Of a DNA stretch of 64,000 nt, positions 51,301 through 64,000 are shown in pieces. A program made the position numbers and the translations under genes. The stretch comes from Pelecanus crispus (taxonomy: Eukaryota; Chordata; Aves; Pelecaniformes; Pelecanidae): NCBI RefSeq assembly GCF_030463565.1, contig NC_134656.1, positions 3,954,501 through 4,018,500 on the forward strand. The letters run 5' to 3'. The stretch's first letter is position 1. Each line of letters starts with the position of its first letter. Below the pieces are notes generated by a model. That model saw only the letters and a list, made by a program, of their open reading frames with translations. It was not told the origin of the DNA and made no database searches.

Positions 51301-54300
51301 TCAAGGCGCGCAAAGGCGTTTCCTTGGAAATGTGAAGTTTTCTATTACTCAATGAGAAACATCTGGTGTACATAGGTAAAGGTGGTCCTCCTTGTCCTCT
51401 AGCACAGTAACAATGCATAAGCCAGAGAGTTTGTGACGAGAATCCCTCCTCTCATGTAAAAGAGCAAACCTGATAGCTCTGCTGTCCGCTAGATTGGAAT
51501 ATAGGCAAAAGAATTCAGTCTTGTGCTGTTGTTTTCTGTGCGTATTTGTGGATGATGAACTGCTAGTTTGCAGTAAGTCTGAAATGGTGCGTCAGGCACA
51601 TGCTGGAGAAAGAGCTTATGTGTTTGGTTTTTTTAATAATTCTAATACCTGACTGGTGCATTCATGGAATGCAAACAGATGACTGTAGCTGCAGTTTGCC
51701 TGTACTGTGGGGTCTGCCAACACTTTTAATATTTGCTCTTTGAAAACTTTTTTTGAAAAGGAAACAGGGAATTAGAAGTTCTGTATCTTGTGACCCAGTG
51801 TTGTGCTTTCCTCTTTCCACTCAGGAAGTGAAGCTGGGGAGGCCGCAGAGTATGATCCAAATATTCTGGATGATCCTCAATGGCCCTGTGGAAAACATAA
51901 ACGTGTTCTCATCTTTGCCTCTTACATGGTGAGTGACTGGCATACCTAAACAGAGGAGTGAGTGCCTGGAAGATCCTCCTATAAAGAACTTCCTTGAGGA
52001 AGAAAAAGTTGTGGCTTTTTGAGAATTGATTAAACAGAAATAGTTGGGTTTGTACACTCAGCTTGTTGAGGACCAACCTGACATGTATCTTCCTGTTGTC
52101 ATTTGCTTCTTGTAACTATTTGCTTACTAGTTTTTTTAAGATTTTGTCTGTGGTTGAGATTCAACATGGTCTATTACTTAGGACATTATAGAAATGTTAA
52201 ATTGTGAATAATAAAACTCAGGTTTGCCTTTGCATTAGTGTCTTTGGAAGACTTTTTTGGCTGTCAGTACTGTTCATTAGAGAAGTGATAAATTTTGCCT
52301 CTTGTCTTTCAGACTACAGTCATAGAATATGTGAAACCCTCGGACCTTAAAAAGGATATGAATGAAACCTTTAGAGAGAAGTTTCCTCATATCAAGTTGA
52401 CACTGAGCAAAATTAGGAGGTAAGAAATAAGCATTGAATAATGAGAACATCTTCTATGCTGTACAAGGCTGCTTTTATCTTCCACTTGTATGGAGTAAAT
52501 ACTAGGTCTATTAATAGTATATATGATTAAACGCTAATCTTTTGTTGCCAGTTGAGCTGGCTGTAGGATGACAGCCCTGTACAGGAATGTTTAGGATGCT
52601 GAGAAAGGGTAACAGTTGCTTTTCATAGTTCAGCCTAAAAGGGTTTTGTTTCACCAACTGTGGTGTACTAACACTCGTAGCCAATTAACGGTGAAGCAGC
52701 ATTATCCTTGAAACTAATACTTGTAACCTGATTGATTGGCTGCAGTGCAATCCGACTCAAACTGGATTGTCTTTCTGAACCCTCTGGCTATTTTTGCCTT
52801 TCAATTACCAGACTCACTGATGATTGTGGACTCTAACAAGATTCTAGGATAAAGAAGAGTGTTAAGTCTGGGGAGTCTCGGTAAAGAAAAGCGTTTTGTG
52901 AAGGCAGGACTACGCCACACAGAATTCCTCATCTTGCAGGAAGTGCATCTGGCCGCTCATCAGCGAGAGGCACTGTTGCGCCTTCCGAGAGCCGTAATCG
53001 TGCTGGTATTACACGGTGGTTAATGCAGTCGGGGCCTTCTGAAATAGCCAGCGTAAACACGATTCTGCTGAATCACCCGGGCTATGTGTAACTCTCGACT
53101 CTGAGTGGAAGGCTTGCTCAGTCAGAGTGTGTTCTGCCAGCGCCCTGCATACTCCTCTTTGTAGCTGTTCTGAGTAGTGTGCTTGCACAGATATCTTCTT
53201 GTAGGTGTAGCACGGATGGCAGCCATGAGAGGTAGCATCCACCATAAAGTCCGCCTCTATGCTGAAGGGCCAGCCGTTGTGGGAAGTGTGTAAACCAGTC
53301 TGCCTTCCCCCTCAGACCTGACTCTTCCGCGAGGTGTGTGGTAGACAGGTCTCCATGCAGCAGCTGCCGTGATCTGCACGGCTTTGATGTGGTATTCTGT
53401 AGGTCAGGGTGCTTCAGTCCTACAGTATGAATCACGAACCAGTTCAGGAGCCCAGAGGGACCCGTACAGCAACAGCCTGTGTGTCGGGGGGCAGCTAAGC
53501 CCCTGGTGTTCATGGGCTGATGCGGAACTGTTCTTCCACTGTAGATGTCAGCCAGGTTAAATCAGTTGGTGGATCAGCTCTGGCTTGCTGCCAGCTGGGC
53601 TTCTTCAGTCTAGGATAATACTCGTCACTGTTTTCCAAATGAGTCTTGCCCATATGCTCTTCTGAGTTCCCATGCTGCAGTGTTTCTAGAGCATTTCATA
53701 AAAGCTGTTGTGTTTGAGAGGGTGTCTTTTTTCCTATTCCCAGTTTAAAGAGAGAGATGCGGAACCTGAGCGAAGAGTGCAGTCTGGAGCCAGTTACTGT
53801 CTCCATGGCTTATGTTTACTTTGAGAAGCTCGTCCTCCAAGGCAAACTCAACAAACAGAACCGCAAACTGTGTGCCGGTGCTTGCGTTCTGCTTGCAGCC
53901 AAGATCAGCAGTGATCTCAGGAAACATGAAGTTAAACACCTTATAGACGTAAGTACTATGAGACTTGTCTCGGGTGTTCTCAGAACCTTTTCTCTAGCTC
54001 ATAGAACAAAACAAAGATTAAAGCCAAGACTTCCAGCAGTGCACGCTTGCATTCAAGACCAACTCTTTCAGTCAGCCATGTGTTTCATTAGGGCTCTTGG
54101 TGGTGTTTGTTTTTTTTTTAAATTCATTAAAACTACGTGACTGGTGCAGTAGCTTAATGTCCTGCTGATCCTACAGTGAGGTTATTTTTGCTCTTACTGT
54201 TTCTCAGGCAAACATATGTCACTGTTGTGTGGGTGTCACAGCTGAGCTGATAAGCTGGTTTACTTGTCTGATCCCTGGCAACACTTTTGATTCTGTAGGT

Positions 54301-54568
54301 ACAGTTCTGGCCATGCATCACTGACTCTGTTTTATGTTGACTTAATCTAAAAGTACGTTGGTATCTTGTGGGTTAACTGATTCTTTCTCCCGCTCTCCCT
54401 TTTTTTTTTTTTTAATTATTATCATAGAAACTAGAAGAGAGATTCAGATTCAACAGAAGAGATCTCATTGGTTTTGAATTCACCGTCCTTGTAGCTTTGG
54501 AACTGGCTCTCTATCTTCCTGAAAACCAAGTTTTACCTCATTACAGACGGCTCACGCAACAGTCTTAA
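32884..54568 (+). CDS. CABLES2: CDK5 and ABL1 enzyme substrate 2, 10 coding exons; frame break in exon 1
   Basis: Coding exons are 32884-33393, 47432-47503, 47682-47774, 48528-48605, 50108-50216, 50881-51046, 51825-51928, 52313-52419, 53744-53948 and 54428-54568, all GT-AG. The product is about 527 residues, allowing for one surplus base in exon 1. CABLES proteins link cyclin-dependent kinases with Abl-type kinases; CABLES2 itself is less studied. The N-terminus is Pro/Ala-rich with conserved [19 protein letters not shown] and GLLSPTQ. Then come [24 protein letters not shown] and [11 protein letters not shown]. Residues about 378-527 form the cyclin-box-like region ([34 protein letters not shown]-like; [39 protein letters not shown]). 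The start at 32884 has a strong Kozak context and matches the family start MAAA. An upstream in-frame ATG at 32761 overlaps a CCAAT box and is unlikely to be used. Exon 1 is 510 nt where phase requires 509. Confidence 0.95.
39628..39709. repeat. 41-bp tandem duplication
   Basis: Two copies, 39628-39668 and 39669-39709, both starting GCTCTTGCTCAGCGTGGTGG and differing at one base (AGCTTGG versus AGCTCGG). It is a recent local duplication inside CABLES2 intron 1. Confidence 0.92.
39726..39755. repeat. Perfect 12-bp inverted repeat, 6-nt loop
   Basis: GCTGGCTAGCCA (39726-39737) and its exact reverse complement TGGCTAGCCAGC (39744-39755) flank TTTTGT. The stem is GC-rich and starts 16 bp after the 41-bp tandem duplication. 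No known element is recognised. Confidence 0.9.
44975..44995. repeat. Poly-A run (21 bases)
   Basis: A simple homopolymer in CABLES2 intron 1. It could be a retroposon tail, but no element body is recognised upstream. Confidence 0.85.
47432..47503 (+). CDS. CABLES2: CABLES2 coding exon 2
   Basis: A 72-nt exon encoding [14 protein letters not shown], a conserved CABLES segment. Acceptor TTTTACAG and donor GTACTT. It follows the 14-kb intron. Confidence 0.93.
47682..47774 (+). CDS. CABLES2: CABLES2 coding exon 3
   Basis: Encodes [20 protein letters not shown], strongly conserved in the family. Acceptor ATAATTGCAG and donor GTAACT. Only 178 bp separate it from exon 2. Confidence 0.96.
48130..48148. 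repeat. 19-G homopolymer in CABLES2 intron 3
   Basis: An uninterrupted G run preceded by GGGGC. Its length is likely uncertain in the assembly, and it has strong G-quadruplex potential. It lies about 370 bp downstream of exon 3. Confidence 0.9.
48528..48605 (+). CDS. CABLES2: CABLES2 coding exon 4
   Basis: Encodes [20 protein letters not shown]. Acceptor CTGCTTACAG and donor GTGAGT, phase 2 on both sides. Confidence 0.96.
50108..50216 (+). CDS. CABLES2: CABLES2 coding exon 5
   Basis: Encodes [20 protein letters not shown] and GVELGADGK. Acceptor TGCATTTAG and donor GTAAGG. Confidence 0.96.
50881..51046 (+). CDS. CABLES2: CABLES2 coding exon 6
   Basis: Begins [18 protein letters not shown] and continues into a Ser/Thr/Pro-rich linker. 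Acceptor CTTCTTCAAG (AAG rather than CAG) and donor GTAAGG. Confidence 0.95.
51825..51928 (+). CDS. CABLES2: CABLES2 coding exon 7
   Basis: Encodes [19 protein letters not shown] then VLIFASYM, the conserved lead-in to the cyclin-box region. Acceptor CCACTCAG and donor GTGAGT. Confidence 0.97.
52313..52419 (+). CDS. CABLES2: CABLES2 coding exon 8
   Basis: Encodes [20 protein letters not shown] and the [15 protein letters not shown] segment. Acceptor CTTTCAG and donor GTAAGA. Confidence 0.97.
53744..53948 (+). CDS. CABLES2: CABLES2 coding exon 9 (cyclin-box core)
   Basis: Encodes [20 protein letters not shown] and [19 protein letters not shown], the helical core of the cyclin-box-like fold. 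Acceptor ATTCCCAG and donor GTAAGT, phase 0. Confidence 0.97.
54428..54568 (+). CDS. CABLES2: CABLES2 coding exon 10 and stop
   Basis: Encodes [20 protein letters not shown] through [13 protein letters not shown] and ends in TAA at 54566-54568. The acceptor follows a long T run, ending ATCATAG. Confidence 0.97.
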   Translation, partial: KLEERFRFNRRDLIGFEFTVLVALELALYLPENQVLPHYRRLTQQS

Positions 54569-54709
54569 CCAAAGCTACGCTCCAGCTGACATCCAGCGGC
54601 GCTGGGGATCGCATCACTGAACGCTGCTGGTGAAGTTGCCGCCGGCCTTTCTGTGCCGCTGTGTGCATCCTGCCATGGCTACAGCTAGTTTTGAAGGCTG
54701 CGGGGTGTT

Positions 54710-54715
54710 ATTAAA
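54710..54715 (+). terminator. Candidate proximal poly(A) signal ATTAAA, CABLES2
   Basis: A variant hexamer 142 bases after the stop codon. A short-UTR isoform would end near 54,730 if it is used. Confidence 0.35.
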
Positions 54716-57534
54716 CTGTCGAGGTGTGCATTACAGACACGTATGCCAAGTCTGGGGGATGGTACAAGAAGAGTTATTGAACTTTTATTTTCTTTTGGAC
54801 ATTTAAAGCACAAATATTCACCAGTCAGCTGTCATGGCTGCTTATTATTCCTTATTTATCTTTTTGGTTTTACTAAAACTGTTCTTCCCTATGAAGAATA
54901 CTATGGTATTGTTGTTTTTTTTTTTAAGCCTTTATTGTATTCCTTGAAACTAAAGGAAGCATCACTTCCATTCCAGTGCACCATAAAGTTCAGATGTTTC
55001 TAAGAATCTTCTTGCATTTTTACATTAATGAAATGCATACTTTATTTTTTTAAAGATGTGCCTAAAACTGGCTGGTCTGGTACCAGTGCTTTTTAAGTTA
55101 GTTACGTTATTTAGCAGGGAATCCTGAATTTGTACAGGCATTTATTCTTTACCTGCATTGGCCTTGCATATAAGGAAAACAATTCCAGTGTATCTGCACT
55201 AATGATACACAGGGCTTCTATTCTCTACTATACTATAGATCTGTAAGTAGCAAGATTGAAATCACTCCGTTCCAATTTAGTTACCTATTAATACCTTAGA
55301 AATATACATTTTATTTTAAAAGGAAAGATTGTTTGAAAATCTGTCATGAAATGCCACATGTTGAACAAGGTAGCCGCAGCAAAGCGATTGCCGTCCTAAT
55401 TCACTCTTCAATGGAAGATGAGCGCTTGACTAAGAGCAATTTGCTGTCAAATGTATCATTTATGATTTTTGTTTGTGTTCCGTGGTCTGAAATAAGCACC
55501 TTTTTAGTATGACTGTATTATATATGGTCTTATGTGCTCTGAGCAAATACTTAAGTCAGTAGAGCTACTGCTGCCAAACTAAGCCAACGAAACCAAGCAT
55601 GCTCAATATTTAAAATGCTCCTTTTTTACTCCGTTCTTCCAAGCATTGCATCACTGTGATGGTCCTCATAAACCTGGCATTTGTTGCACATCTGAACAGC
55701 CACTTCACGGCTGGTGCCCAGCAGTGCTCTGATGCTTACTCAGAGGTTAAATAACTTCTCTGATCATTGGCTATTCCTTCTTTTTTTTTTTTTAAATGTC
55801 CAGGTTGGGAATGAACTCTGGTTATATGTGGAACCTTCAGTGATACTGGCTCTTGGGTTTATTTTCTGAAGCAATATTATGATACAAGTAACTGTGTCTA
55901 CTTGCAAGGAACAAAACTGATGCTTGGCTATTACAACTGAGAAATTTGTAATTTAAATTTGACTTCTAAATGAAATACTAGACCTCGTACTGAGGTAAGG
56001 GACCTGCTATCTAATATGTAAACTAATGTAAATTCCTGTTCCTTGTATTAGATGTTGGTTGTAGGCAAAACCAAAGCTGAGTCTTTGCTCTTCAGCTATG
56101 TTTTGTCTGAAGCTAATTTGGCTTCATTAGAATTGCAGCAAACTTTACTGGAGCCCCTTCTTCTTTAAATAGGGCTCAAAATGTATTTTTCATATATAAT
56201 TACAGTGACTATCAAATCTTTTGTAACTGTGTTCAGCGGTATGTAGCGTCAAATTATTTGTGTAAAATTTAATACGCTTGTGACTTCTCTCTAACACAGA
56301 AGGACTTTCCAGTCTCCGTAAGGGAGATGGTAGCTAATAAGTTAGACAATAAGCTTGCCAGTTATCTTCCAAAAGGGTTAAAAAATTGCCTACTAGCTAA
56401 ACTTTCTACTGAATATAACTGTCTTTGCATGCAAGAAATAGTAACATACTAAATGTAGTGTATAACGAGCCTTCAAATTAGCAAACAGTGGTGAAGACAA
56501 TTCAAGTAGTCCACTACTTCCTAAAGTCATTAGGGGAAAGAGGTAGAGCTGAGCAAAGAAGTTTCTCACACGGTATCTCATGAAATAACGCTTTGATCAT
56601 ATGAAGGAAATCAGAAAATGTCTTTCTCTGGGAAATTCTTTCTCTGGGAAATTCTGTTTAGCGTATAAAGAGTTTTCTGTAACAAAATTAACTTTCCTTT
56701 CTCACATTCTAAGGAAAAAAAAAACCCACACTTTGGTTTGCAACATTTTGCAGTGTCTATTCAGTGGAAGTTTGCCTAGTTGCAGTGGGCATTTGGGCTG
56801 GAGTGACACTCCCAGAAGCTACGATTTCACATCCTAAAAGGGCAAGCTTTTGTTTTCTCTTTCAGAAGAACAAGTTAGGGTAAGGAGCATTAAATTACAG
56901 AATGCTGAATGTTGTCTAAAGGTTACTCTAAACGTTGGCTTGGGCACGTGCCGTGTTCTTGAGCCTAAAAGTTGGAGCACAGGCCAAAAACGCTGCGGTG
57001 GAGCGAACGCTGCGCTGTCGTCTCTGCAGAGCGGGGTTTTGGGGCCGATGCCGTCCAGAGGCGCAGCCTGCGGCTCGTCCGTCGGTACCTCTGTTGTGGT
57101 ATCTGTGTGGAAACGGTCCTTCTGCAGAGATCCGTAACTTGCGTGTGTACATCTGTTGATTTTTCTGTTTCTAGAGTGTAGCTTGCAGTCTTGTGTGGGA
57201 GTATTTTCTCTTCACCTAAAACCTGCCACCATGTGGCAAAGGACTCTACGTTACCTATTAATAAACTCAAAAGTGGGACCCAAAATCATGCGTGGATCTG
57301 CCGGCTTTACATTTTTACAGCCCCCCTCCTCAGCTTCGCGGAGAAGGGCTGGTTTGGGCCGCGGGCCGCTGGCGCGGGGAGCTCTCTGGCGAGGGGCCGC
57401 GCGTCTCCGTGTTAGCACCGCTGTTACGGTTGTGTCCTACTCCATTATTTAACAGTCCGATTGTAGCCTGTTCCCTTGTTGGTTTGGTCCGTGCCCCCCC
57501 CCCCCCACGAACTTGTGAAATGAAGATGCTGTGA

Positions 57535-57540
57535 AATAAA
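57535..57540 (+). terminator. Candidate distal poly(A) signal AATAAA, CABLES2
   Basis: A canonical hexamer followed by T/GT-rich sequence (CTCTTTTGATACGTGTTTTG), the expected downstream element. It is about 190 bp upstream of the RPS21 promoter motifs. Confidence 0.5.
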
Positions 57541-57723
57541 CCCTCTTTTGATACGTGTTTTGTACGCCAAGCCCTTGTTTCCGTGCTCTGTCGGGGGGGG
57601 GGGGGGGCCCGGCCCCGCGGCTCCCTGAGGCCGCGTCCGCCCTCAGCGATCGGGGGGCAGCAGCGGGGCCCTTGGGCGGGGGGGGGCTTTAAATGCTGTT
57701 TGAGGGCCGGGCGCCTGCGCTGG

Positions 57724-57731
57724 TGACGTCA
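57724..57731 (+). promoter_or_regulatory. Perfect CRE palindrome TGACGTCA, RPS21 promoter
   Basis: A full CREB/ATF site about 45 bp upstream of the inferred transcription start. An ETS-type CCGGAAG follows at 57742-57748 and a CRE half-site TGACGT at 57763-57768. ETS and CRE sites close to the start are usual for ribosomal protein promoters. Confidence 0.7.
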
Positions 57732-57768
57732 TGCCGCTACGCCGGAAGCACGCCGCTCCCTCTGACGT

Positions 57769-57817
57769 CTTTCCGTTTCCGCTGCCGTCCCTTCCTTTCC
57801 GCCGCGGCACACGCGAG
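57769..57817 (+). other. RPS21 noncoding exon 1 with 5' TOP start
   Basis: Begins with an oligopyrimidine run, CTTTCCGTTTCCGCTGCC, the terminal oligopyrimidine signature that puts ribosomal-protein mRNAs under mTOR-dependent translational control. It ends before a GTAGGG donor at 57818. The exact start could be a few bases away, and a second pyrimidine tract at about 57787-57800 is an alternative. Confidence 0.65.
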
Positions 57818-58005
57818 GTAGGGGCGGCTGGGCTCGCTGCTCCGGCCCGGCGGGCGGCGGGCGGGACCCGGGGGGGCGGCGGGGGCGGGGGGCGCTTTCC
57901 TCGGCTGCCGTGAGGCCGGGGGAGGGGGCGGCGCGGCCCTGGCCCGCTCCGCTCTGCTCCCGGCCTTGCGGGGCGGCCCCTCAGCCCCTGCCTTGCGCCT
58001 TGCAG

Positions 58006-58048
58006 GTCTTCCCGCTCGGTGCCTGTGCCTCAGCGCGACCCCAGCGAG
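58006..58048 (+). other. RPS21 5' UTR part of exon 2
   Basis: Acceptor GCGCCTTGCAG ends at 58005, followed by 43 noncoding bases before the start codon. Confidence 0.75.
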
Positions 58049-61951
<3,903 letters not shown>

Positions 61952-61985
61952 CTGAAGAAACTCTGGTATGGAACATCTGATGTAA

Positions 61986-61991
61986 AATAAA
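61986..61991 (+). terminator. RPS21 poly(A) signal AATAAA
   Basis: A canonical hexamer 34 bases after the stop codon, followed by GT/T-rich sequence (TTGTGCTATGTCTTTTG). The very short 3' UTR is typical of ribosomal protein genes. Confidence 0.9.
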
Positions 61992-62012
61992 CAGTTCAAA
62001 CCTATATTGTGC

Positions 62013-64000
62013 TATGTCTTTTGTTCAAGTCATAAACATCAGTGAATTTATTATAGCTAGTCTTAAAAGAGTTAGAAATGTGTGTCTTCAAAAGATACAC
62101 AGATTCTGATTCTGAGTTCTTAAAACAAATCAGCTTGTAAAGCGGTGCCAGAGTTGAAAAATCAAGAATTTCAACTTCACTCTTTGTTTCACTATCATCT
62201 CTCTTTTCCAGGTTTAATAAGTTTCGCAACTGTAGCTCAACTGCTTTTTTGATCTGTAATGGACCATTTTGCAATGTAGCAACCTAATTCAGCTTGCTGC
62301 TTTTTCACTGGGAAAACGAAGGCAATTCTTTTGGTTATGATATCAAAGTTTAGTGGGTTTTCTGCTGATAGAGGCTCACCATATTTATTCTGCTATTGAC
62401 ACACATTCTTTAGGTGAATTATTAAAACTGGAATTCATGGAAAAATGTCTTCCAGAAATACTTCTTGGCATGCTAGCAGATTGACTGCCATGTGACAGAC
62501 TTAAAAATTTTACATTTTTACTCTTATGTAAGACCTTAATGCTGACAAGCAGGGAAATTAAGGAGAAATAACTCTGAATATTTGGCAATATTTTAATGAA
62601 TTATTTAATAGCCCTTTAAGGGCTAGATAGACTTTCTACCTGCTGATGTGTTATTTTTTTAGCTATCTTACTAGCAGAATTGAGGGAGGATGCAAGCAGT
62701 TTGAATGACACTACATCTGCTGACATTGCCTCTCTTATCTGTCAGTTCCCTGTCTCCAGCTGATTTCCAGCACTTCGTGCTTCTGATGTCACACACACAA
62801 GTTTTTGTGACGTAGTTTGAAAGAGTTGCTTCAAGGTTTTACGTGTTAAACTTCAGGTGTTTAGTTTTAATTTGAACTGGTTGGTTTTCTGATAATGTAA
62901 AGCTTCTGAAGTAGTTATTGTGAAAGAAAAATATTATTTGTGGGCTCAGACTACACTGATACTCAAACCACAAGCTTTGCCAAGCTACTGTCAGACATTA
63001 ACTTCAGATGGTGGATTAGAAATAAGGTTGGTTATCCTGCAGGGCTGAGATCATAGATGTACTGTCAGGTGTTGAAGAGATCCACAGTCATCCTGACCTT
63101 GCAGTACTGTATTCTGGTACCTCTGAACTTGCTTCTGCTTTGTGTGCCAAAACACACCAGAAATTGTTTCATCGTGTTTTGGTTTTCTTTTTTTTTTCTT
63201 TGATCAGCTCTTCACATTCAGCTTGGTATTGCATTTGGAAAGTGCTATGCTCAAGGTGCTATAGCTGTGCTGCTGAACGTTTGGGATCTCGCGTGTCATT
63301 CTAGCGGGCCACAGTGCTTTCAGCAGTATTACAACTTTGTTATGTCTTAACAGTGTTCAGCACTGTATTAAATTGCAAAAGCTCTTTGCAATCTTTATTT
63401 TCTTATACTGTCTACAGAATTTGAGAGACAGAATTGCAGTAGAAGCAACTGCTGGCACTAAGATACGGGTATCAGGTGCTCAGAGAAGAGCAGACACTTT
63501 ATGCTTTGGTGTCTTAAAGCATCTAGTTAAAATCATTGGCACCTCTGTTGGGAAAAGAGATTTCTGATTTACTTTGGCTATAATTCCACAAGGACTTAAA
63601 AGTACGGTCTCTTTTCTAGTGATATAATGTCTCTCAGATTTTTGTCTTGCAGGAGGGATACAAGAAAAGGCTATACCCTTTCTTCCAGGTGCTGCGTTTG
63701 TGTTGGTAGATTTTGTTTGCACACAGCAGGTTTATTTGTCAGTTGGTGTTTATTACTTAAATAGAATGTCATCTGTGGTTTTGGTAGTTTTAAAATATGC
63801 CATGGTATGACTAGTATTGAAAACTTCCACTGTGAGCCGCATTTTACCAATTTCATAACACCTACAACTATACGCAGGCTGTCCTTCAGATCGTATGTTC
63901 TGATCTGCGCGTTCTCAAGAATTACTGAGAGGTTATGTCCAGATTACACTGTGTTCGCTCCTGTGTGATCATCCCTAGGACAACGTTTGCAGTTGTCCTA
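62013..64000. other. AT-rich region downstream of RPS21, no supported gene
   Basis: No recognisable exon. The minus strand has several coding-like open stretches (62002-62295, 62385-62588, 63060-63240, 63480-63722) in different frames with intervening stops. I could not identify a family or a consistent splice pattern, so no gene is called. Confidence 0.5.

Larger units (their letters stand above)
47504..54427 (+). other. CABLES2 introns 2-9
   Basis: Eight introns of 0.18-1.5 kb. Intron 3 (47775-48527) contains a 19-G homopolymer. Intron 8 (52420-53743) contains a GC-richer block at about 52,900-53,600 whose minus strand is open over long stretches. The others show nothing beyond simple AT-rich sequence and T runs. 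Confidence 0.8.
54569..57560 (+). other. Probable CABLES2 3' UTR (about 3 kb)
   Basis: AT-rich, stop-rich sequence with no coding similarity runs from the CABLES2 stop to a canonical AATAAA at 57535-57540. Earlier candidate hexamers are ATTAAA at 54710-54715 and AATAAA at 57260-57265, so alternative polyadenylation is possible. The GC content rises near 56,930 as the RPS21 CpG island approaches. The extent of the UTR is inferred. Confidence 0.55.

Noticed and set aside
53369-53560. Short + strand open frame in CABLES2 intron 8
   Set aside because: Falls inside the intron between confidently placed exons 8 and 9, with neither similarity nor splice signals fitting the CABLES2 phases.

Overview
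This window is nuclear DNA from a vertebrate, most likely a bird. The evidence for a bird is a CR1 LINE 3' end with its GATTCTAT-type tail at about 23.77-23.87 kb, small GT-AG introns, and a gene order (RBBP8NL, CABLES2, RPS21) that matches the human 20q13.33 block next to GATA5, which corresponds to chicken chromosome 20. I found no bacterial, phage or CRISPR features. Three protein-coding genes are certain. All three are on the + strand and all are spliced.

Layout. 1-9,006: GC-rich intergenic DNA with no exon I can support. From synteny it should be the spacer downstream of GATA5. 9,083-22,847: the 13 coding exons of RBBP8NL, a CtIP N-terminal-like protein of 682 residues. 22,848-32,750: 3' UTR, a CR1 fragment, intergenic DNA, and a 1-kb G-rich minisatellite (31,533-32,512) with a 224-bp higher-order period, which abuts the CABLES2 CpG-island promoter. 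32,884-54,568: the 10 coding exons of CABLES2, including a 14-kb first intron. 54,569-about 57,560: probable long CABLES2 3' UTR. 57,724-62,010: RPS21, with a CRE/ETS/oligopyrimidine promoter, a noncoding first exon, five coding exons and a poly(A) signal. 62,010-64,000: AT-rich sequence without a supported gene.

The genes are not an operon and do not share one pathway. RPS21 is a 40S ribosomal subunit housekeeping gene. CABLES2 encodes a cyclin-box adaptor of the CABLES family (CDK/Abl-linked). RBBP8NL is a truncated paralogue of the DNA-end-resection factor CtIP: it keeps the N-terminal coiled coil, the CxxC motif and the PLDLS CtBP-binding motif, but has no Sae2-type C-terminal domain.

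Main observations. (1) CABLES2 exon 1 as given carries a one-base frame break at an 11-C run, probably a sequence or assembly error. (2) A minisatellite that is open in all six frames, with a 224-bp higher-order structure, sits about 250 bp upstream of the CABLES2 promoter elements. (3) RPS21 points the same way as CABLES2, whereas I recall the human pair as convergent. I found no convincing novel system. Several coding-like or hairpin-forming stretches are listed as weak candidates.
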